Source of the DNA: Azonexaceae bacterium
GTDB lineage: Bacteria > Pseudomonadota > Gammaproteobacteria > Burkholderiales > Rhodocyclaceae
Length of the DNA stretch: 64,000 bases
NCBI GenBank assembly: GCA_013335535.1
Contig: JAAXVL010000013.1
Span: forward strand, 27,782-91,781
Direction of reading: 5' to 3'
Shown: piece after piece, positions 54,218 to 63,643 of the stretch
Layout: each line of letters opens with the position of its first letter
Numbering within the stretch: position 1 is the first letter of the stretch
Program-made: the position numbers and the translations under genes
Notes under the pieces: generated by a model
Told to the model about the DNA's origin: nothing
Databases searched by the model: none
What the model saw: only the letters and a program-made list of their open reading frames with translations

Positions 54218-55399
54218 TCAGTAGACAGCACCGTTGGCATTCGTTGACGTCATCACACCGTTGTTGACGTTGATTTTGTAGGTTGTTGGTGCGCTGTTCG
54301 CCTGGAACTTTTTCACCTCGACGTTGGTGAACGTCAGTGGCGTTGCCGGCTCCACGGTGAGGTTGCTATTTGCCGAAGGCTTGAGAATGTAGGCGGCGCC
54401 AAAACTTTTCGGGTTGCCCACGGCTTTGATTGCAGGCGGTGTAGCGCAGGACATGTCTTCGCACTCCATCAGCAAAGCTGTTTCCTGATCGACGCCGATG
54501 GCCTGCGCCACGGTGCTATCCGCTTTGTTTTCGACGATCGTCCGCCCCAGGAAACTGATCAGCCGACCCATGCGATCCCGATTCTGGAAGTGGGAATCGG
54601 TCACCACGGACATCAAGGGCGGGAAAGGTGACTGATTGTTCGTCCAGAAATCCGCGACCAGGTCGAGCGGGGCTTCCTCGGTTTGCAGCCAGTATTTGTA
54701 CGGGTCCAGCAAGGCCTCGGGCGAGGTGATGGTGGCGGGAATGGCGACGTAATTGATCTGGCTGAGGATCATCATCCCGGCACTGGTTCCGCCAATCGGG
54801 ATACCAAAATTTTTGGTCTGCGCCGAAATCAGGCTTTCCAGCGGCGTGCCTTTCCAGAAAGTGTAATAGTCGCCCTGATCCCCGCCGGTCAGCCAGATTG
54901 CCGCTGCGTTCTGGATATAGGTTGCGAAAGTGGCGATGTTTTCAGGGTCCATTGCGGTTTCCCTGTTCGGCACGACCAGCGTGACGACCGAAGCAACTGT
55001 CCCGAGTTTATAAATAAAACTGTCGTAGGCCGGATTCCCGCCAGCCCGAATGACCACGAAATTGCCTGGCGTGCCAGCTGAGCCATCGGCGCAGTGCGCC
55101 ATCTTCTCGATCATCCAGCTGAACGCCTCCTTGACATCGAGTCCGCCGCCCATCAGCACCGCGGTGCGCGAAAACAAGGGATTGCTACGCGGTAGGGAAC
55201 CGGGATTTGCCTCGCAGGGCAGCGTACCGACCGGCTTGCCATGCTGATAGACACTGACTTTTGATTTGTTGGCCGCTTCAACCGGCCCGAAGGCCGCAGC
55301 AAGAAAAATCCCGCCGAGCGTTGCTGCCAATAATTTGAGCTTTGCCCCGGCGCTTTTGCGTTGTTGTGGAGCGACAAACATTTGTACTGGCGCTTTCAA
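54218..55399 (-). CDS. Exported cyanophycinase-like peptidase (S51)
   Basis: Cyanophycinases release beta-Asp-Arg from cyanophycin. The 393-residue protein starts at TTG with AAAGGA 7 bases upstream. It has a long signal peptide (hydrophobic LKLLAATLGGIFLAAAF, cut near VEAA-NKS), the nucleophile Ser in IGGTSAGMMILS and VVTDSHFQNRDRMGRL, both S51 hallmarks. The first Gly-rich strand is AVLMGGGLDV. No cyanophycin synthetase is in the window, so it may feed on cyanophycin made by others (CphE-like), or have another substrate. Confidence 0.88.
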   Translation of the reverse strand: MKAPVQMFVAPQQRKSAGAKLKLLAATLGGIFLAAAFGPVEAANKSKVSVYQHGKPVGTLPCEANPGSLPRSNPLFSRTAVLMGGGLDVKEAFSWMIEKMAHCADGSAGTPGNFVVIRAGGNPAYDSFIYKLGTVASVVTLVVPNRETAMDPENIATFATYIQNAAAIWLTGGDQGDYYTFWKGTPLESLISAQTKNFGIPIGGTSAGMMILSQINYVAIPATITSPEALLDPYKYWLQTEEAPLDLVADFWTNNQSPFPPLMSVVTDSHFQNRDRMGRLISFLGRTIVENKADSTVAQAIGVDQETALLMECEDMSCATPPAIKAVGNPKSFGAAYILKPSANSNLTVEPATPLTFTNVEVKKFQANSAPTTYKINVNNGVMTSTNANGAVY

Positions 55400-55734
55400 T
55401 TTACGGTCCTTTCAAATGGGTTGCTGAGCTTCAAGGCCAGGGCGAGATTTGGATACCTCCCTGGCTGCCCCGATACGTAGATGACGCTGCGATATTAGAC
55501 CAATGTTTTCCTTTCAGGGCCGCTTCCTCACAGGGCGCCAACAAGCCGTTATCGCCATTCCCACGGTCAACCGGAAAATTCGCCCAAAATTGAAATTTCA
55601 GTATTGGCACCTTGTGCCTCTCCCAAGGGAACCAAAGCCGTCGGTTAGCATCGAAATTGCTTGAACCACGGCCAGTGCCGCGATTTACGACAAAATCGCC
55701 GGTGGCCGATGGAAAACCGACAAAGCCCATTTTG
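55400..55734. other. 335-base spacer holding one repeat copy
   Basis: The spacer separates the divergent cyanophycinase-like and selO genes. Apart from the dispersed repeat at 55557-55599 I see no gene, tRNA or clear operator in it; promoters for both neighbours should lie here. The track ORFs in it (55342..55593, 55431..55772) are chance frames across the repeat. Confidence 0.6.
55557..55599 (-). repeat. Dispersed 40-bp repeat, copy 9 (intergenic)
   Basis: ATTCCCACGGTCAACCGGAA followed by AATTCGCCCAAAATTGAAAT. This is the closest copy to the consensus and the best query for a genome search. Confidence 0.9.
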
Positions 55735-57219
55735 ATGAACGCCCCAGCACCCCGATTTTTTGCCTTCGACAACTCCTATGTCCGCGACCTGGCGGAGTTT
55801 TACGTTCACTGGAAGCCGACACCGGCCAGCCAGCCGGTTCTCATTCGCCTGAACGAGGCGCTGGCCAGCGATTTGGGCGCCGATCCATCGGCACTGGCGT
55901 CGCCAGCGGGCATCGAGGCACTGTCGGGAACGCGGATACCGGAAGGCGCCGAGCCAATTGCCCAAGCCTACGCCGGCCATCAGTTCGGCCAATTTTCACC
56001 GCAACTGGGCGATGGTCGGGCCTTGTTGCTCGGCGAGGTCATCGACCGCAAGGGCGAGCGCCGCGACATTGCCTTCAAGGGCTCCGGCCGCACGCCGTTT
56101 TCGCGCAACGGCGACGGCAAATGCGCCCTCGGCCCAGCCTTGCGGGAATACATCATCAGCGAGGCGATGCACGCCCTGGGCATTCCGACGACGCGCTCGC
56201 TGGCCGTCGTGGCGACCGGCGACATGATTCGCCGCGACCGCGCCCAGCCCGGCGCCGTGCTCACCCGCGTCGCAGCCAGCCATGTGCGCGTCGGCACCTT
56301 CGAGTTCTTCGCCGCTCACCAAGGGCCGGAACAGGTCAAGCGCCTGGCCGATTACGTCATCGCCCGCCATTACCCGGCGCTGGCCGCCAGCCCGCAACCC
56401 TACCTCGACCTGCTGACCGCCGTCGGCGAGCGGCAGGCCGAACTCGTGGCGCGCTGGCTCGGCGTCGGCTTCATCCATGGCGTCATGAACACCGACAACA
56501 TGACGCTGTCCGGCGAGACCATCGACTACGGTCCCTGCGCCTTCATGGAGGCCTACAGCCCGAGTGCCGTATTTAGTTCGATCGACAGCGCCGGCCGCTA
56601 TGCCTACGGCAAACAGGCCGGCATCGCGCGCTGGAACCTGGCGCGGCTGGCCGAAACCCTGCTGCCGCTCATCGATGCCGACACAGGGCGCGCTGTGCAG
56701 GCCGCCACGGCCGTCATCGACGCTCTGCCGGAGCGCCAGGCCGCGCATTGGCTGCGCGTCTTCCGGGCAAAACTCGGCATCGATGAAACGGGTGATGCCG
56801 AAGCCGACCGCACCCTGATCGACGACTTCCTGCTCATCCTCAAGCACAACCGCCTCGACTTCACGCTCGCCTTCCGCGCCCTGTTCCACGCGGCCGCCGA
56901 CGACGCAACGCGCATCGACGCCCTGATGGCCGAAGCCACTGATTTCTCCACCTGGCGTACCCGCTGGCAGGCCCGCCAGCCGACCCGCTCCGCCGATCTG
57001 CTCGCCGCCATGCAGCACGCCAACCCCTGCTACATCCCGCGCAACCACCGCGTCGAAGCGGCGCTTGAGGCGGCCGTCGATGACAACGACCTGGAGCCCT
57101 TCGAACGCCTGCTCGCCGTTATCCAGGCCCCTTTCGACGAACGCCCGGAAGACGCAGAATACGCGGAACCCGCACCGACCGAATTCACCACGACCTACAT
57201 GACCTTCTGCGGAACCTGA
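55735..57219 (+). CDS. selO: Protein adenylyltransferase SelO (YdiU)
   Basis: SelO is a pseudokinase-fold enzyme that transfers AMP to Ser/Thr/Tyr of redox proteins. From ATG 55735 it has 494 residues. It has FAFDNSYVRDLAEFYV, YAGHQFGQFSPQLGDGRALLLGE (nucleotide loop), IAFKGSGRTPFSRNGDGKCAL and GVMNTDNMTLSGETIDYGP, with the metal-binding Asn and Asp. It ends TTYMTFCGT, the Cys at the place of selenocysteine in eukaryotic forms. It is followed after 13 bases by msrB, another oxidative-stress gene. Confidence 0.95.
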   Translation: MNAPAPRFFAFDNSYVRDLAEFYVHWKPTPASQPVLIRLNEALASDLGADPSALASPAGIEALSGTRIPEGAEPIAQAYAGHQFGQFSPQLGDGRALLLGEVIDRKGERRDIAFKGSGRTPFSRNGDGKCALGPALREYIISEAMHALGIPTTRSLAVVATGDMIRRDRAQPGAVLTRVAASHVRVGTFEFFAAHQGPEQVKRLADYVIARHYPALAASPQPYLDLLTAVGERQAELVARWLGVGFIHGVMNTDNMTLSGETIDYGPCAFMEAYSPSAVFSSIDSAGRYAYGKQAGIARWNLARLAETLLPLIDADTGRAVQAATAVIDALPERQAAHWLRVFRAKLGIDETGDAEADRTLIDDFLLILKHNRLDFTLAFRALFHAAADDATRIDALMAEATDFSTWRTRWQARQPTRSADLLAAMQHANPCYIPRNHRVEAALEAAVDDNDLEPFERLLAVIQAPFDERPEDAEYAEPAPTEFTTTYMTFCGT

Positions 57220-57232
57220 CCCGGAGCCCACC

Positions 57233-57697
57233 ATGACCGACACCACCACCGACCTGCTGACCTGGGCCGGCATCATCGACATCCTCCGCGACGGCAACCC
57301 CTTGCCACCGCGCCGCGACGAACGCAGCCCGGCCGACTGGCGCGAGGTGCTGACGCCCGACCAGTTCCACGTGACGCGCCAGCACGGCACCGAGCGCGCC
57401 TTCAGTTCGGCCATGTGCGCCGTCTTCGAGCCCGGCCGCTACGCCTGCGCCTGCTGCGGCACCGAACTCTTCGACGCGCAGAGCAAATTCGACAGTGGCA
57501 GCGGCTGGCCCAGCTTCACCCAGGCCATCGCGCCCGGCCTCATCGCCTACACCCTCGACAACACCCACGGCATGCAGCGTGTTGAAACCACCTGCAACGT
57601 CTGCGACGCCCACCTCGGCCACGTTTTCCCCGACGGCCCGGCGCCCAGCGGCCTGCGCTACTGCATGAACGCGCTGGCGCTCAAGAAACTGGCCTGA
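57233..57697 (+). CDS. msrB: Peptide-methionine (R)-S-oxide reductase
   Basis: MsrB repairs methionine-R-sulfoxide in proteins. The 154-residue protein has zinc-binding CACCGTELFDAQSKFDSGSGWPSF and CNVCDAHLGHVF, and the catalytic Cys in LRYCMNALAL. A GGAG motif lies a few bases before the ATG. It forms a likely operon with selO; both act on oxidised or redox-active proteins. Confidence 0.97.
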   Translation: MTDTTTDLLTWAGIIDILRDGNPLPPRRDERSPADWREVLTPDQFHVTRQHGTERAFSSAMCAVFEPGRYACACCGTELFDAQSKFDSGSGWPSFTQAIAPGLIAYTLDNTHGMQRVETTCNVCDAHLGHVFPDGPAPSGLRYCMNALALKKLA

Positions 57698-57706
57698 ACA
57701 CGCGAT

Positions 57707-57740
57707 TTCACGGTCAACCGGAAATTTTGCCCAAAACTGA
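57707..57740 (-). repeat. Dispersed 40-bp repeat, copy 10 (intergenic)
   Basis: TTCACGGTCAACCGGAAATT followed by TTGCCCAAAACTGA. It begins 10 bases after the msrB stop and ends 22 bases before the arsC-like ATG. Confidence 0.85.
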
Positions 57741-57762
57741 CATCACCAAAGCCGCCCAAAAC

Positions 57763-58113
57763 ATGACCATCACGATCTACCACAACAACCGCTGCGGCAA
57801 ATCCCGCGACACCCTCGCCCTGCTCAAGGAAAAGGGCATCGAACCGGCCATCGTCGCCTACCTCGACACCCCGCCCGACGCCGCCACGCTGCGCGGTCTG
57901 CTCCAGAAACTCGGCTTGGCCGACGCCCGCGCCCTGATCCGCAAGGGAGAGGCCGAATACAAGGAACTCAACCTGGCCGATCCAGCGCTGTCGCAGGACG
58001 CGCTCATTGACGCCATGGTCGCCAACCCGAAGCTCATCGAGCGGCCCATCGTCGTCAACGGCAATCGCGCCGCCCTCGGCCGCCCGCCGGAAAACGTGCT
58101 GACCATTCTGTAA
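57763..58113 (+). CDS. ArsC/Spx family protein, arsenate-reductase-like
   Basis: From ATG 57763 the protein has 116 residues: [20 protein letters not shown], with the catalytic Cys at position 11 (NNRCGKSR), [19 protein letters not shown] and [20 protein letters not shown], typical of glutaredoxin-type ArsC. The track's upstream start lies in the repeat. No other ars gene is near, so a role in general thiol redox (YfgD/ArsC-like) is as likely as arsenate reduction. Confidence 0.9.
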   Translation: MTITIYHNNRCGKSRDTLALLKEKGIEPAIVAYLDTPPDAATLRGLLQKLGLADARALIRKGEAEYKELNLADPALSQDALIDAMVANPKLIERPIVVNGNRAALGRPPENVLTIL

Positions 58114-58174
58114 GCCCTGCCAAGCCCGTACCCGGCCGGCTATACTGGCCGAACACCGCTTGCCGGAGTTCGCC

Positions 58175-59680
58175 ATGCCTGCCTCTTCCGAGCAGTTCAT
58201 CCTCGCCCTCGACCAGGGCACGACCAGTTCGCGCGCCATCCTGTTCGACCACCGGGGCAACATCCACGGCCTCGCCCAGCAGGAAATCGCCCAGCACTAT
58301 CCGCAACCCGGCTGGGTCGAGCACGACGCCGATGAAATCTGGCAGGCGCAACTCGCCGTCGCCCGCGCCGTGCTGCGTGACAACGGGATTTCGGCCACGC
58401 AGATCGCCGCCGTCGGCATCACCAACCAGCGCGAAACCACGGTGCTCTGGGATCGCGCCACCGGCCAGCCGCTGCACCGCGCCATCGTCTGGCAGGACCG
58501 GCGCACCGCCAGCATTTGCGATGACCTGACGGCAGCCGGCCACGCCGACCTGTTCCAGCAACGCACCGGCCTCGTCCTCGACGCCTACTTTTCCGGCACC
58601 AAGCTGAAATGGCTGCTCGACCACATCCCCTGCGCCCGCAACCGGGCCGAACGCGGCGAACTGGCCTTCGGCAACATCGACAGCTGGCTGGCCTGGAAGC
58701 TGACCGGCCAGCACGTCACCGACCCGTCGAACGCCTCGCGCACGCTGCTTTTCGACATCCACCGCCAATGCTGGGACGACGAGTTGCTGGCGCTGCTCGA
58801 CATCCCCGCCGCGCTGCTGCCGCGCCTCGTCGCCAGCAGCGGCGAGATTGCGACGATCAACGCCGACTGGCTGGGCGCCCCGATTCCGCTGGCCGGCATG
58901 GCCGGCGATCAGCAGGCCGCCACCTTTGGCCAGGCCTGCCTCGATATCGGCATGGCCAAGAACACCTACGGCACTGGCTGCTTCCTGCTCATGAATACCG
59001 GCGCGCAGCCCATGGCCTCGCGGCATCGCCTGCTCACGACGGTCGGCTGGCAACGCAAGGGCCAAACCACCTACCTTCTGGAAGGCAGCGTCTTCATGGG
59101 CGGCGCCACCGTGCAATGGCTACGCGACGGCCTCGGCCTGATCGCCAGCGCCGGCGAGGTCGAAACGCTGGCGGCCTCAGTACCGGACAACGGCGGCGTC
59201 TATCTCGTGCCGGCCCACACCGGCCTCGGCGCGCCCTACTGGGACCCGACGGCGCGCGGCGCCCTATTCGGCCTGACGCGCGGCTCGACCCGAGCCCACA
59301 TCGCCCGCGCCGCGCTCGAAGCCATCGCCTTCCAGAGCGCCGAAGTGCTGCAGGCCATGGAAAACGATGCCGGCCAGCCGATCCGGGAAGTCCGTGTCGA
59401 CGGCGGCGCTGCCCGCAACGACCTGCTCATGCAGTTCCAGGCCGACCTGCTCGGCGTGCCCGTCGTGCGGCCAAAAGTCACCGAAACCACCGCCCTTGGT
59501 GCCGCCTATCTGGCCGGGCTGGCCGTTGGCTTCTGGCAGGACGAAGCCGAACTCACCGCCCTGTGGCAGGCCGAACGCCGCTTTACGCCGTCGATGGCCA
59601 ATGACCTGCGTGCAGCCTTGTTCGCCGACTGGCACCGCGCCATCCAGCGCACCCTCGGCTGGGCCAAGGCCGAATCATGA
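58175..59680 (+). CDS. glpK: Glycerol kinase
   Basis: GlpK phosphorylates glycerol to sn-glycerol 3-phosphate. From ATG 58175, with CGGAG 6 bases upstream, it has 501 residues. It has [16 protein letters not shown] (phosphate loop), [13 protein letters not shown], the FGGY signature region [18 protein letters not shown] and the C-terminal [23 protein letters not shown]. Its stop overlaps the glpD start (ATGA), so kinase and dehydrogenase are coupled. No glpF is seen in the window. Confidence 0.98.
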   Translation: MPASSEQFILALDQGTTSSRAILFDHRGNIHGLAQQEIAQHYPQPGWVEHDADEIWQAQLAVARAVLRDNGISATQIAAVGITNQRETTVLWDRATGQPLHRAIVWQDRRTASICDDLTAAGHADLFQQRTGLVLDAYFSGTKLKWLLDHIPCARNRAERGELAFGNIDSWLAWKLTGQHVTDPSNASRTLLFDIHRQCWDDELLALLDIPAALLPRLVASSGEIATINADWLGAPIPLAGMAGDQQAATFGQACLDIGMAKNTYGTGCFLLMNTGAQPMASRHRLLTTVGWQRKGQTTYLLEGSVFMGGATVQWLRDGLGLIASAGEVETLAASVPDNGGVYLVPAHTGLGAPYWDPTARGALFGLTRGSTRAHIARAALEAIAFQSAEVLQAMENDAGQPIREVRVDGGAARNDLLMQFQADLLGVPVVRPKVTETTALGAAYLAGLAVGFWQDEAELTALWQAERRFTPSMANDLRAALFADWHRAIQRTLGWAKAES

Positions 59681-61227
59681 GCAGCCGCATCGACAGCCTC
59701 GCCACCCTGCGCGACCCGCGCCCGTGGGATGTCCTGATCATCGGCGGCGGGGCCAGCGGGCTGGGCGCGGCAGTCGATGCGGCAGCGCGCGGCTATCGGA
59801 CGCTCCTCGTCGAAGCCCGCGATTTTGCCTCCGGCACCTCGATGTGCAGCACCAAACTGATCCACGGCGGCGTGCGCTATCTGCGCCAGGGCGACATCGG
59901 CATGGTCCGCCACGCCCTGCGCGAACGCTCCTTGCTACTCCAGAACGCGCCACACCTCGTCCATCCGCTCGCCTTCATCATCCCGGCCTGGAATCAGATC
60001 GACCGGCTGATGTTCGCCGGCGGCCTCAAGCTCTACGACCTGCTGGCCGGTGGCGACAATCTGGAGAATTCGCGCAGCCTGAACCCGCAGGAAGTCATCG
60101 CCGCCTTGCCTGGCTTGAAAAGCACCGGCCTGTGCGGTGGCATCCGCTACTGGGACGGCCAGTTCGACGATGCCCGGCTGGCCATCACGCTCATGCGCAC
60201 CGCCACCGACCTCGGCGCCACCTGCCTCAATTACCTGCCAGCCATCGGCCTGCTCAAGACCAACGACCGCGTCACCGGCGCCGTGCTGCGCGATGCCGAA
60301 ACCGGCGAGGAGTTCGAAGTCACCGCCCGCGCCATCATCAACGCCAGCGGCGTGCATGCCGACAGCGTTCGCCAGCTCGACGACGCCAAAGCCCAGCCGC
60401 TGCTGACGCCGAGCCAGGGCATCCACCTGGTTTTCGATGCCGATTTCCTGCCCGGCCAGCAGGCGCTCATGATCCCGAAAACCGAGGACGGCCGCGTCAT
60501 GTTCGCCATTCCGTGGCAGGGCAAGGTGCTGCTCGGCACGACCGACACGCCGCGCCCGGAATTGCGCCAACTCGACGACCCGCAGCCGCTCGAAGCGGAA
60601 ATCGATTTCCTGCTGCGCACGGCGGCTGGCGTCCTGACCCGGCCGCCGACCCGGGCCGACATTCGCAGCGCCTTCGCCGGCCTGCGCCCGCTCGTCCATC
60701 CCGACAACACGGACGGCAAGAGCACCGCCGCCTTGTCACGCGAACACGCCATCCTGGTCAGCCCGGGTGGGCTGATCACGCTCACCGGTGGCAAATGGAC
60801 AACCTACCGGCTCATGGCCGAACAGGTCATCGACCGCGCCATCGGGCTGGCCGGACTGAACGCCGCGCCGTGTGCAACCCGAACACTGAAATTGCATGGC
60901 TACACGGAGGGGGCTGCCAGCGACGCCTACGGTACCGACGCCCCGCAGGTTGGCGCGCTCCCCGGTCACGACCAACGCCTCCACCCGAACCTCCCTTACA
61001 GCGAAGCGATGGTCCGTTTCGCCATCCGCCACGAGGCAGCGCGGACGATCGAAGACATTCTGGCCCGCCGGACACGCGCCCTCTTCCACGATGCAGCCGC
61101 CGCCGAAACGACCATTGAGCGCATTGCCGAAATCTTCGCGGAAGAACTGAAGCTGCCACCCGAACGGGTGCTCAGGATGACTGATGCGGCACGCGCCGAT
61201 ACTCGCCGCTTCAGGCTGCTTGCCTAA
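59677..61227 (+). CDS. glpD: Aerobic glycerol-3-phosphate dehydrogenase
   Basis: GlpD oxidises glycerol 3-phosphate to DHAP and feeds electrons to the quinone pool at the inner membrane. The 516-residue flavoprotein has [23 protein letters not shown] (FAD), [20 protein letters not shown] (family signature), [12 protein letters not shown] and the C-terminal helical domain. It overlaps glpK by 4 bp. A GlpE-like rhodanese is encoded 2 kb away, as in other glp regions. Confidence 0.97.
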   Translation: MSSRIDSLATLRDPRPWDVLIIGGGASGLGAAVDAAARGYRTLLVEARDFASGTSMCSTKLIHGGVRYLRQGDIGMVRHALRERSLLLQNAPHLVHPLAFIIPAWNQIDRLMFAGGLKLYDLLAGGDNLENSRSLNPQEVIAALPGLKSTGLCGGIRYWDGQFDDARLAITLMRTATDLGATCLNYLPAIGLLKTNDRVTGAVLRDAETGEEFEVTARAIINASGVHADSVRQLDDAKAQPLLTPSQGIHLVFDADFLPGQQALMIPKTEDGRVMFAIPWQGKVLLGTTDTPRPELRQLDDPQPLEAEIDFLLRTAAGVLTRPPTRADIRSAFAGLRPLVHPDNTDGKSTAALSREHAILVSPGGLITLTGGKWTTYRLMAEQVIDRAIGLAGLNAAPCATRTLKLHGYTEGAASDAYGTDAPQVGALPGHDQRLHPNLPYSEAMVRFAIRHEAARTIEDILARRTRALFHDAAAAETTIERIAEIFAEELKLPPERVLRMTDAARADTRRFRLLA

Positions 61228-61374
61228 CCGAAAACGCCGCGCCAGCAGCTTTGTCGCGGCTCGCAAATTGTGTGGCAGGCCACTAGAATGAAACGTCAGT
61301 CGATGGTTTTTCAGGCGACTTTCCTGCATCCAGACCACAAGAACCGCTTTGCAACACACTCAAAGGAACGCTCC

Positions 61375-61536
61375 GTGCTACAGGCCATTCTTGACCATTA
61401 CCTGCTCCTCTCGGCCCTCATCGTGCTATTCCTGATCCTGGTGCCGGCGCTGGTCCTGCGTGGCCGCGGCGTACGCGACCCGTCCCGGCCGGAACGCCGG
61501 AGCCAGCCGCGGCCGGGCGTCGATCGTCGCGCCTAG
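61375..61536 (+). CDS. Possible 53-residue single-helix membrane protein
   Basis: From a GTG with AAAGGA 8 bases upstream, the ORF encodes one strong membrane helix (LLLSALIVLFLILVPALVL, about residues 10-28) and an Arg/Pro-rich tail. It is not a known family. The track's longer form starts in poor coding sequence. The ribosome site and helix support it, but the size makes it uncertain. Confidence 0.45.
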   Translation: MLQAILDHYLLLSALIVLFLILVPALVLRGRGVRDPSRPERRSQPRPGVDRRA

Positions 61537-61557
61537 AGCGCTGGGCCGATTCAAGAG

Positions 61558-61602
61558 AATTTCATTTTTGGCCCATTTTTCCGGTTGACCGTGGCAACGG
61601 GC
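61558..61602 (+). repeat. Dispersed 40-bp repeat, copy 11 (intergenic)
   Basis: Left arm GAATTTCATTTTTGGCCCAT, right arm TTTTCCGGTTGACCGTGGCA. It lies between the small membrane ORF and the convergent DUF4202 gene. Confidence 0.9.
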
Positions 61603-61616
61603 CTTCCTGCCCGAAA

Positions 61617-62222
61617 TCAGCCCTCGGCAACCGCTTTCAATATCAGCGGCACCAGCGCCTCGGGCAGCTTGATGCCGCCGCTCGTCGCGAAGGCCTGGGC
61701 GGTGGCCGACATTTTCTTCCACGTCTTGCGGATGATGCCGAGCCACTTCTCTTCGGTGTAATCGGCCTGCTGGCCGGCAAAACCCAGCATGTAGTGCTCG
61801 ATGAAGACGAGGCAGCTGACGTCTTCGAGCAACTGCGTATCGGGATTGGGGTTGGTCTTGATGTCCTGCTTGCTGATCGCGGTTTTCACTTGCTCGACCA
61901 TCGCCTCATCGTATCCGGCCTGGCGCATCAATTCGCCCGCCGTGTCGGCATGAAAGCGGTAAAGCCCGGTGCGCCAGGCAAAGTAACCGGGTTTGCCGAG
62001 CGGATAACTGCTGCGCGGCACCGTCCACCGCTTTATGTGCTGGGCGCGCACGGCGAGTTGGGCGACTTCGCTGGCCTCCGGGGCAAAGCGGCCGATCATC
62101 TCCGTCATGCGCTGCGCGTAGAGAAGTTCTTTCGGCAGCCCTTCATCCTGATTGGGATCTTGTGCGTTGGCGGCATCGAACAGGGCAATGGTTTGGTTGA
62201 AACGTTCCGGGTTGGCAATCAT
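61617..62222 (-). CDS. DUF4202 family protein
   Basis: From ATG 62222 the protein has 201 residues: FDAANAQDPN near the start, PKELLYAQRMTEMIGRFAPEASEVAQLAVRAQHIKRW and PRSSYPLGKPGYFAWRTGLYRFHA, the DUF4202 pattern. It is all-helical with conserved His residues (AQHI, FHAD) and LEDVSCLVFIEHY, reminiscent of HD-type metal enzymes, though no function is established. It is convergent with the glp genes. Confidence 0.85.
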   Translation of the reverse strand: MIANPERFNQTIALFDAANAQDPNQDEGLPKELLYAQRMTEMIGRFAPEASEVAQLAVRAQHIKRWTVPRSSYPLGKPGYFAWRTGLYRFHADTAGELMRQAGYDEAMVEQVKTAISKQDIKTNPNPDTQLLEDVSCLVFIEHYMLGFAGQQADYTEEKWLGIIRKTWKKMSATAQAFATSGGIKLPEALVPLILKAVAEG

Positions 62223-62420
62223 TGAATTCTCGCAGCAGCGTGTTTCATGTGGGTCGAAAAACCCTGCCAATGTAACAGGGCTTCATGTTTACCTCGCGCC
62301 GAAATGGCGCTCCGGACGCCACCGTCAATCACAACGCATAATACATAAGGATATACTCATGCCCGGCGCGTATCCGCCGACGGCGCGGCGCCGACTCCAT
62401 CCAAAAAGAAGGGAACACAC

Positions 62421-62951
62421 ATGCACACAAGACTGGTTTTATCCTTACTTGCCACACTCGCCTGCCTGCCCGCCGTCGGCCATGCCCAGCAATGCCCGAC
62501 CGGACATACCGCTGCCACCGTGACCGGCCGCGTCACGACGATGAACATTTCCCAGACCCGGCAAGTCGGCCAGATCTGCCTCGTGATGGTTACCGCCGAT
62601 GGTCGCGAAGTGTTTGACGACTGCGGCGCGCTGGTCGGCAAGGTCACCGCGATGGATACGACGACCGGCGCGAGCACGGTGAACCACACCGCCGTCTTCG
62701 AACTCCTCGAGTCCTTCCAGACCTACCATGATGAAGTCCAGATCACCGGCGTGCTCGACAGCGATGCCGACGGCAATCCCTGCGCCTTCTCGGTCACCGA
62801 GCATATGACGCGCATCCGCTCCGGCACCGGGATTTTCTACGGTGCCACCATCGATGTCGTTGGCGAGGGCAGCATCAGCTTTTGCCCGGACAAGAACCTC
62901 AACACTTTCCTGCTCAACGGCCACGGCTGCATCCGCAACCGCCGCCGCTAA
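62421..62951 (+). CDS. Secreted Cys-rich protein of unknown function
   Basis: This 176-residue protein has a clear signal peptide (MHTRLVLSLLATLACLPAVGHA, cut before QQC) and six Cys in the mature part (QQC, QIC, DDC, NPC, SFC, GCI), which could form three disulfides. The body is Thr/Val-rich and beta-like. I do not recognise the family. AAGG is 8 bases before the ATG. It stands alone between a divergent DUF4202 gene and a convergent rhodanese gene. Confidence 0.75.
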   Translation: MHTRLVLSLLATLACLPAVGHAQQCPTGHTAATVTGRVTTMNISQTRQVGQICLVMVTADGREVFDDCGALVGKVTAMDTTTGASTVNHTAVFELLESFQTYHDEVQITGVLDSDADGNPCAFSVTEHMTRIRSGTGIFYGATIDVVGEGSISFCPDKNLNTFLLNGHGCIRNRRR

Positions 62952-62977
62952 TCGCCGCCATGGCTGGGCCAGCGCGG

Positions 62978-63118
62978 TTACCGACCGGGCTGGCCAAGGC
63001 GGAACTCAGCGCAGCACCGAGGCGTAGCCCTCTTCGGCCAGCACGTGGTGACGCAATCGACATCGCTCGGCGACAGCGCATGCGCCTGCACCGAAGCGGC
63101 CACATGGGCCGCTGTCAT
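62978..63118 (-). CDS. Possible 46-residue ORF coupled to the rhodanese gene
   Basis: An ATG overlapping the rhodanese stop (ATGA) opens a 46-residue frame starting MTAAHVAASVQAHALSPSDVD. After this point the frame becomes Cys/Pro/Arg-rich, while the next frame continues more protein-like (HHVLAEEGYASVLR), so a frameshift or decay is possible. Low support. Confidence 0.25.
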   Translation of the reverse strand: MTAAHVAASVQAHALSPSDVDCVTTCWPKRATPRCCAEFRLGQPGR

Positions 63119-63453
63119 GCCGCGACCGGTGTGGTCAGGGCGGCAGCCAGCGCCTCGTAGCCGCCATCGACGCTGCACACGTTCGCATAGCGGAAATCGA
63201 CGAACATCTGCGCAAAAACCTTGCTGGCGTTGCCGTGATAGCAATAAATCAGCACCGGCGCGTCCTTCGGCAGACGCTTCATCCAGGCCAGCAGCCTGTC
63301 CTCGGACAAATGCGCGGCGCCGTCGACATGGGCTTTCTGGTAGCTGGCCATGTCGCGCACATCGAAAACGAAGGGTGGCGGTTCAGCGCGCATCAGCGCG
63401 ATGGCCTCGCGGGAGGAAATGCAGCGAAAAGCGGGTTTTTCAGCGGTGTTCAT
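63115..63453 (-). CDS. GlpE-like thiosulfate sulfurtransferase
   Basis: This 112-residue single-domain rhodanese has FVFDVRDMASYQKAHVDGAAHL and the active-site loop YCYHGNASK with the catalytic Cys, the GlpE type loop. GlpE moves sulfur from thiosulfate to cyanide or thioredoxin in vitro and belongs to glp regions in enterobacteria; glpK-glpD lie about 2 kb upstream here, though not in one operon. There is no signal peptide, so it acts in the cytoplasm. Confidence 0.9.
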   Translation of the reverse strand: MNTAEKPAFRCISSREAIALMRAEPPPFVFDVRDMASYQKAHVDGAAHLSEDRLLAWMKRLPKDAPVLIYCYHGNASKVFAQMFVDFRYANVCSVDGGYEALAAALTTPVAA

Positions 63454-63580
63454 GGTTGGTCACGGTAAAAAGCAACAAACCATCCAACGCAAAAGCGATG
63501 CCACCCGCCGGAATGGCGGAAAAACAGGATTTGTCGCGTATCACCCGCTCCGCCGCACCCCGACTTGTCACCTTCGCGAC

Positions 63581-63620
63581 AATTCCACGGTCAACCGGAA
63601 AAATGGCTGAGTTCTGAAAT
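63581..63620 (-). repeat. Dispersed 40-bp repeat, copy 12 (intergenic, left arm diverged)
   Basis: AATTCCACGGTCAACCGGAA followed by AAATGGCTGAGTTCTGAAAT. The right arm is perfect; the left arm is altered (GGCTGAGTTCTGAA). It lies 23 bases beyond the stop of the start-less ORF. Confidence 0.75.
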
Positions 63621-63643
63621 GCTCAGGCCAGCCAAAAACCGGG

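Noticed and set aside
55996-57414. A 472-codon minus-strand ORF opposite selO and msrB
   Set aside because: It spans two conserved genes antisense and is Gly/Arg/Val-rich shadow sequence of high-GC DNA.
59367-61118. A 583-codon + strand ORF across glpK and glpD
   Set aside because: It is a frame-shifted shadow rich in Arg, Pro and His; glpK and glpD occupy the region with all family motifs.
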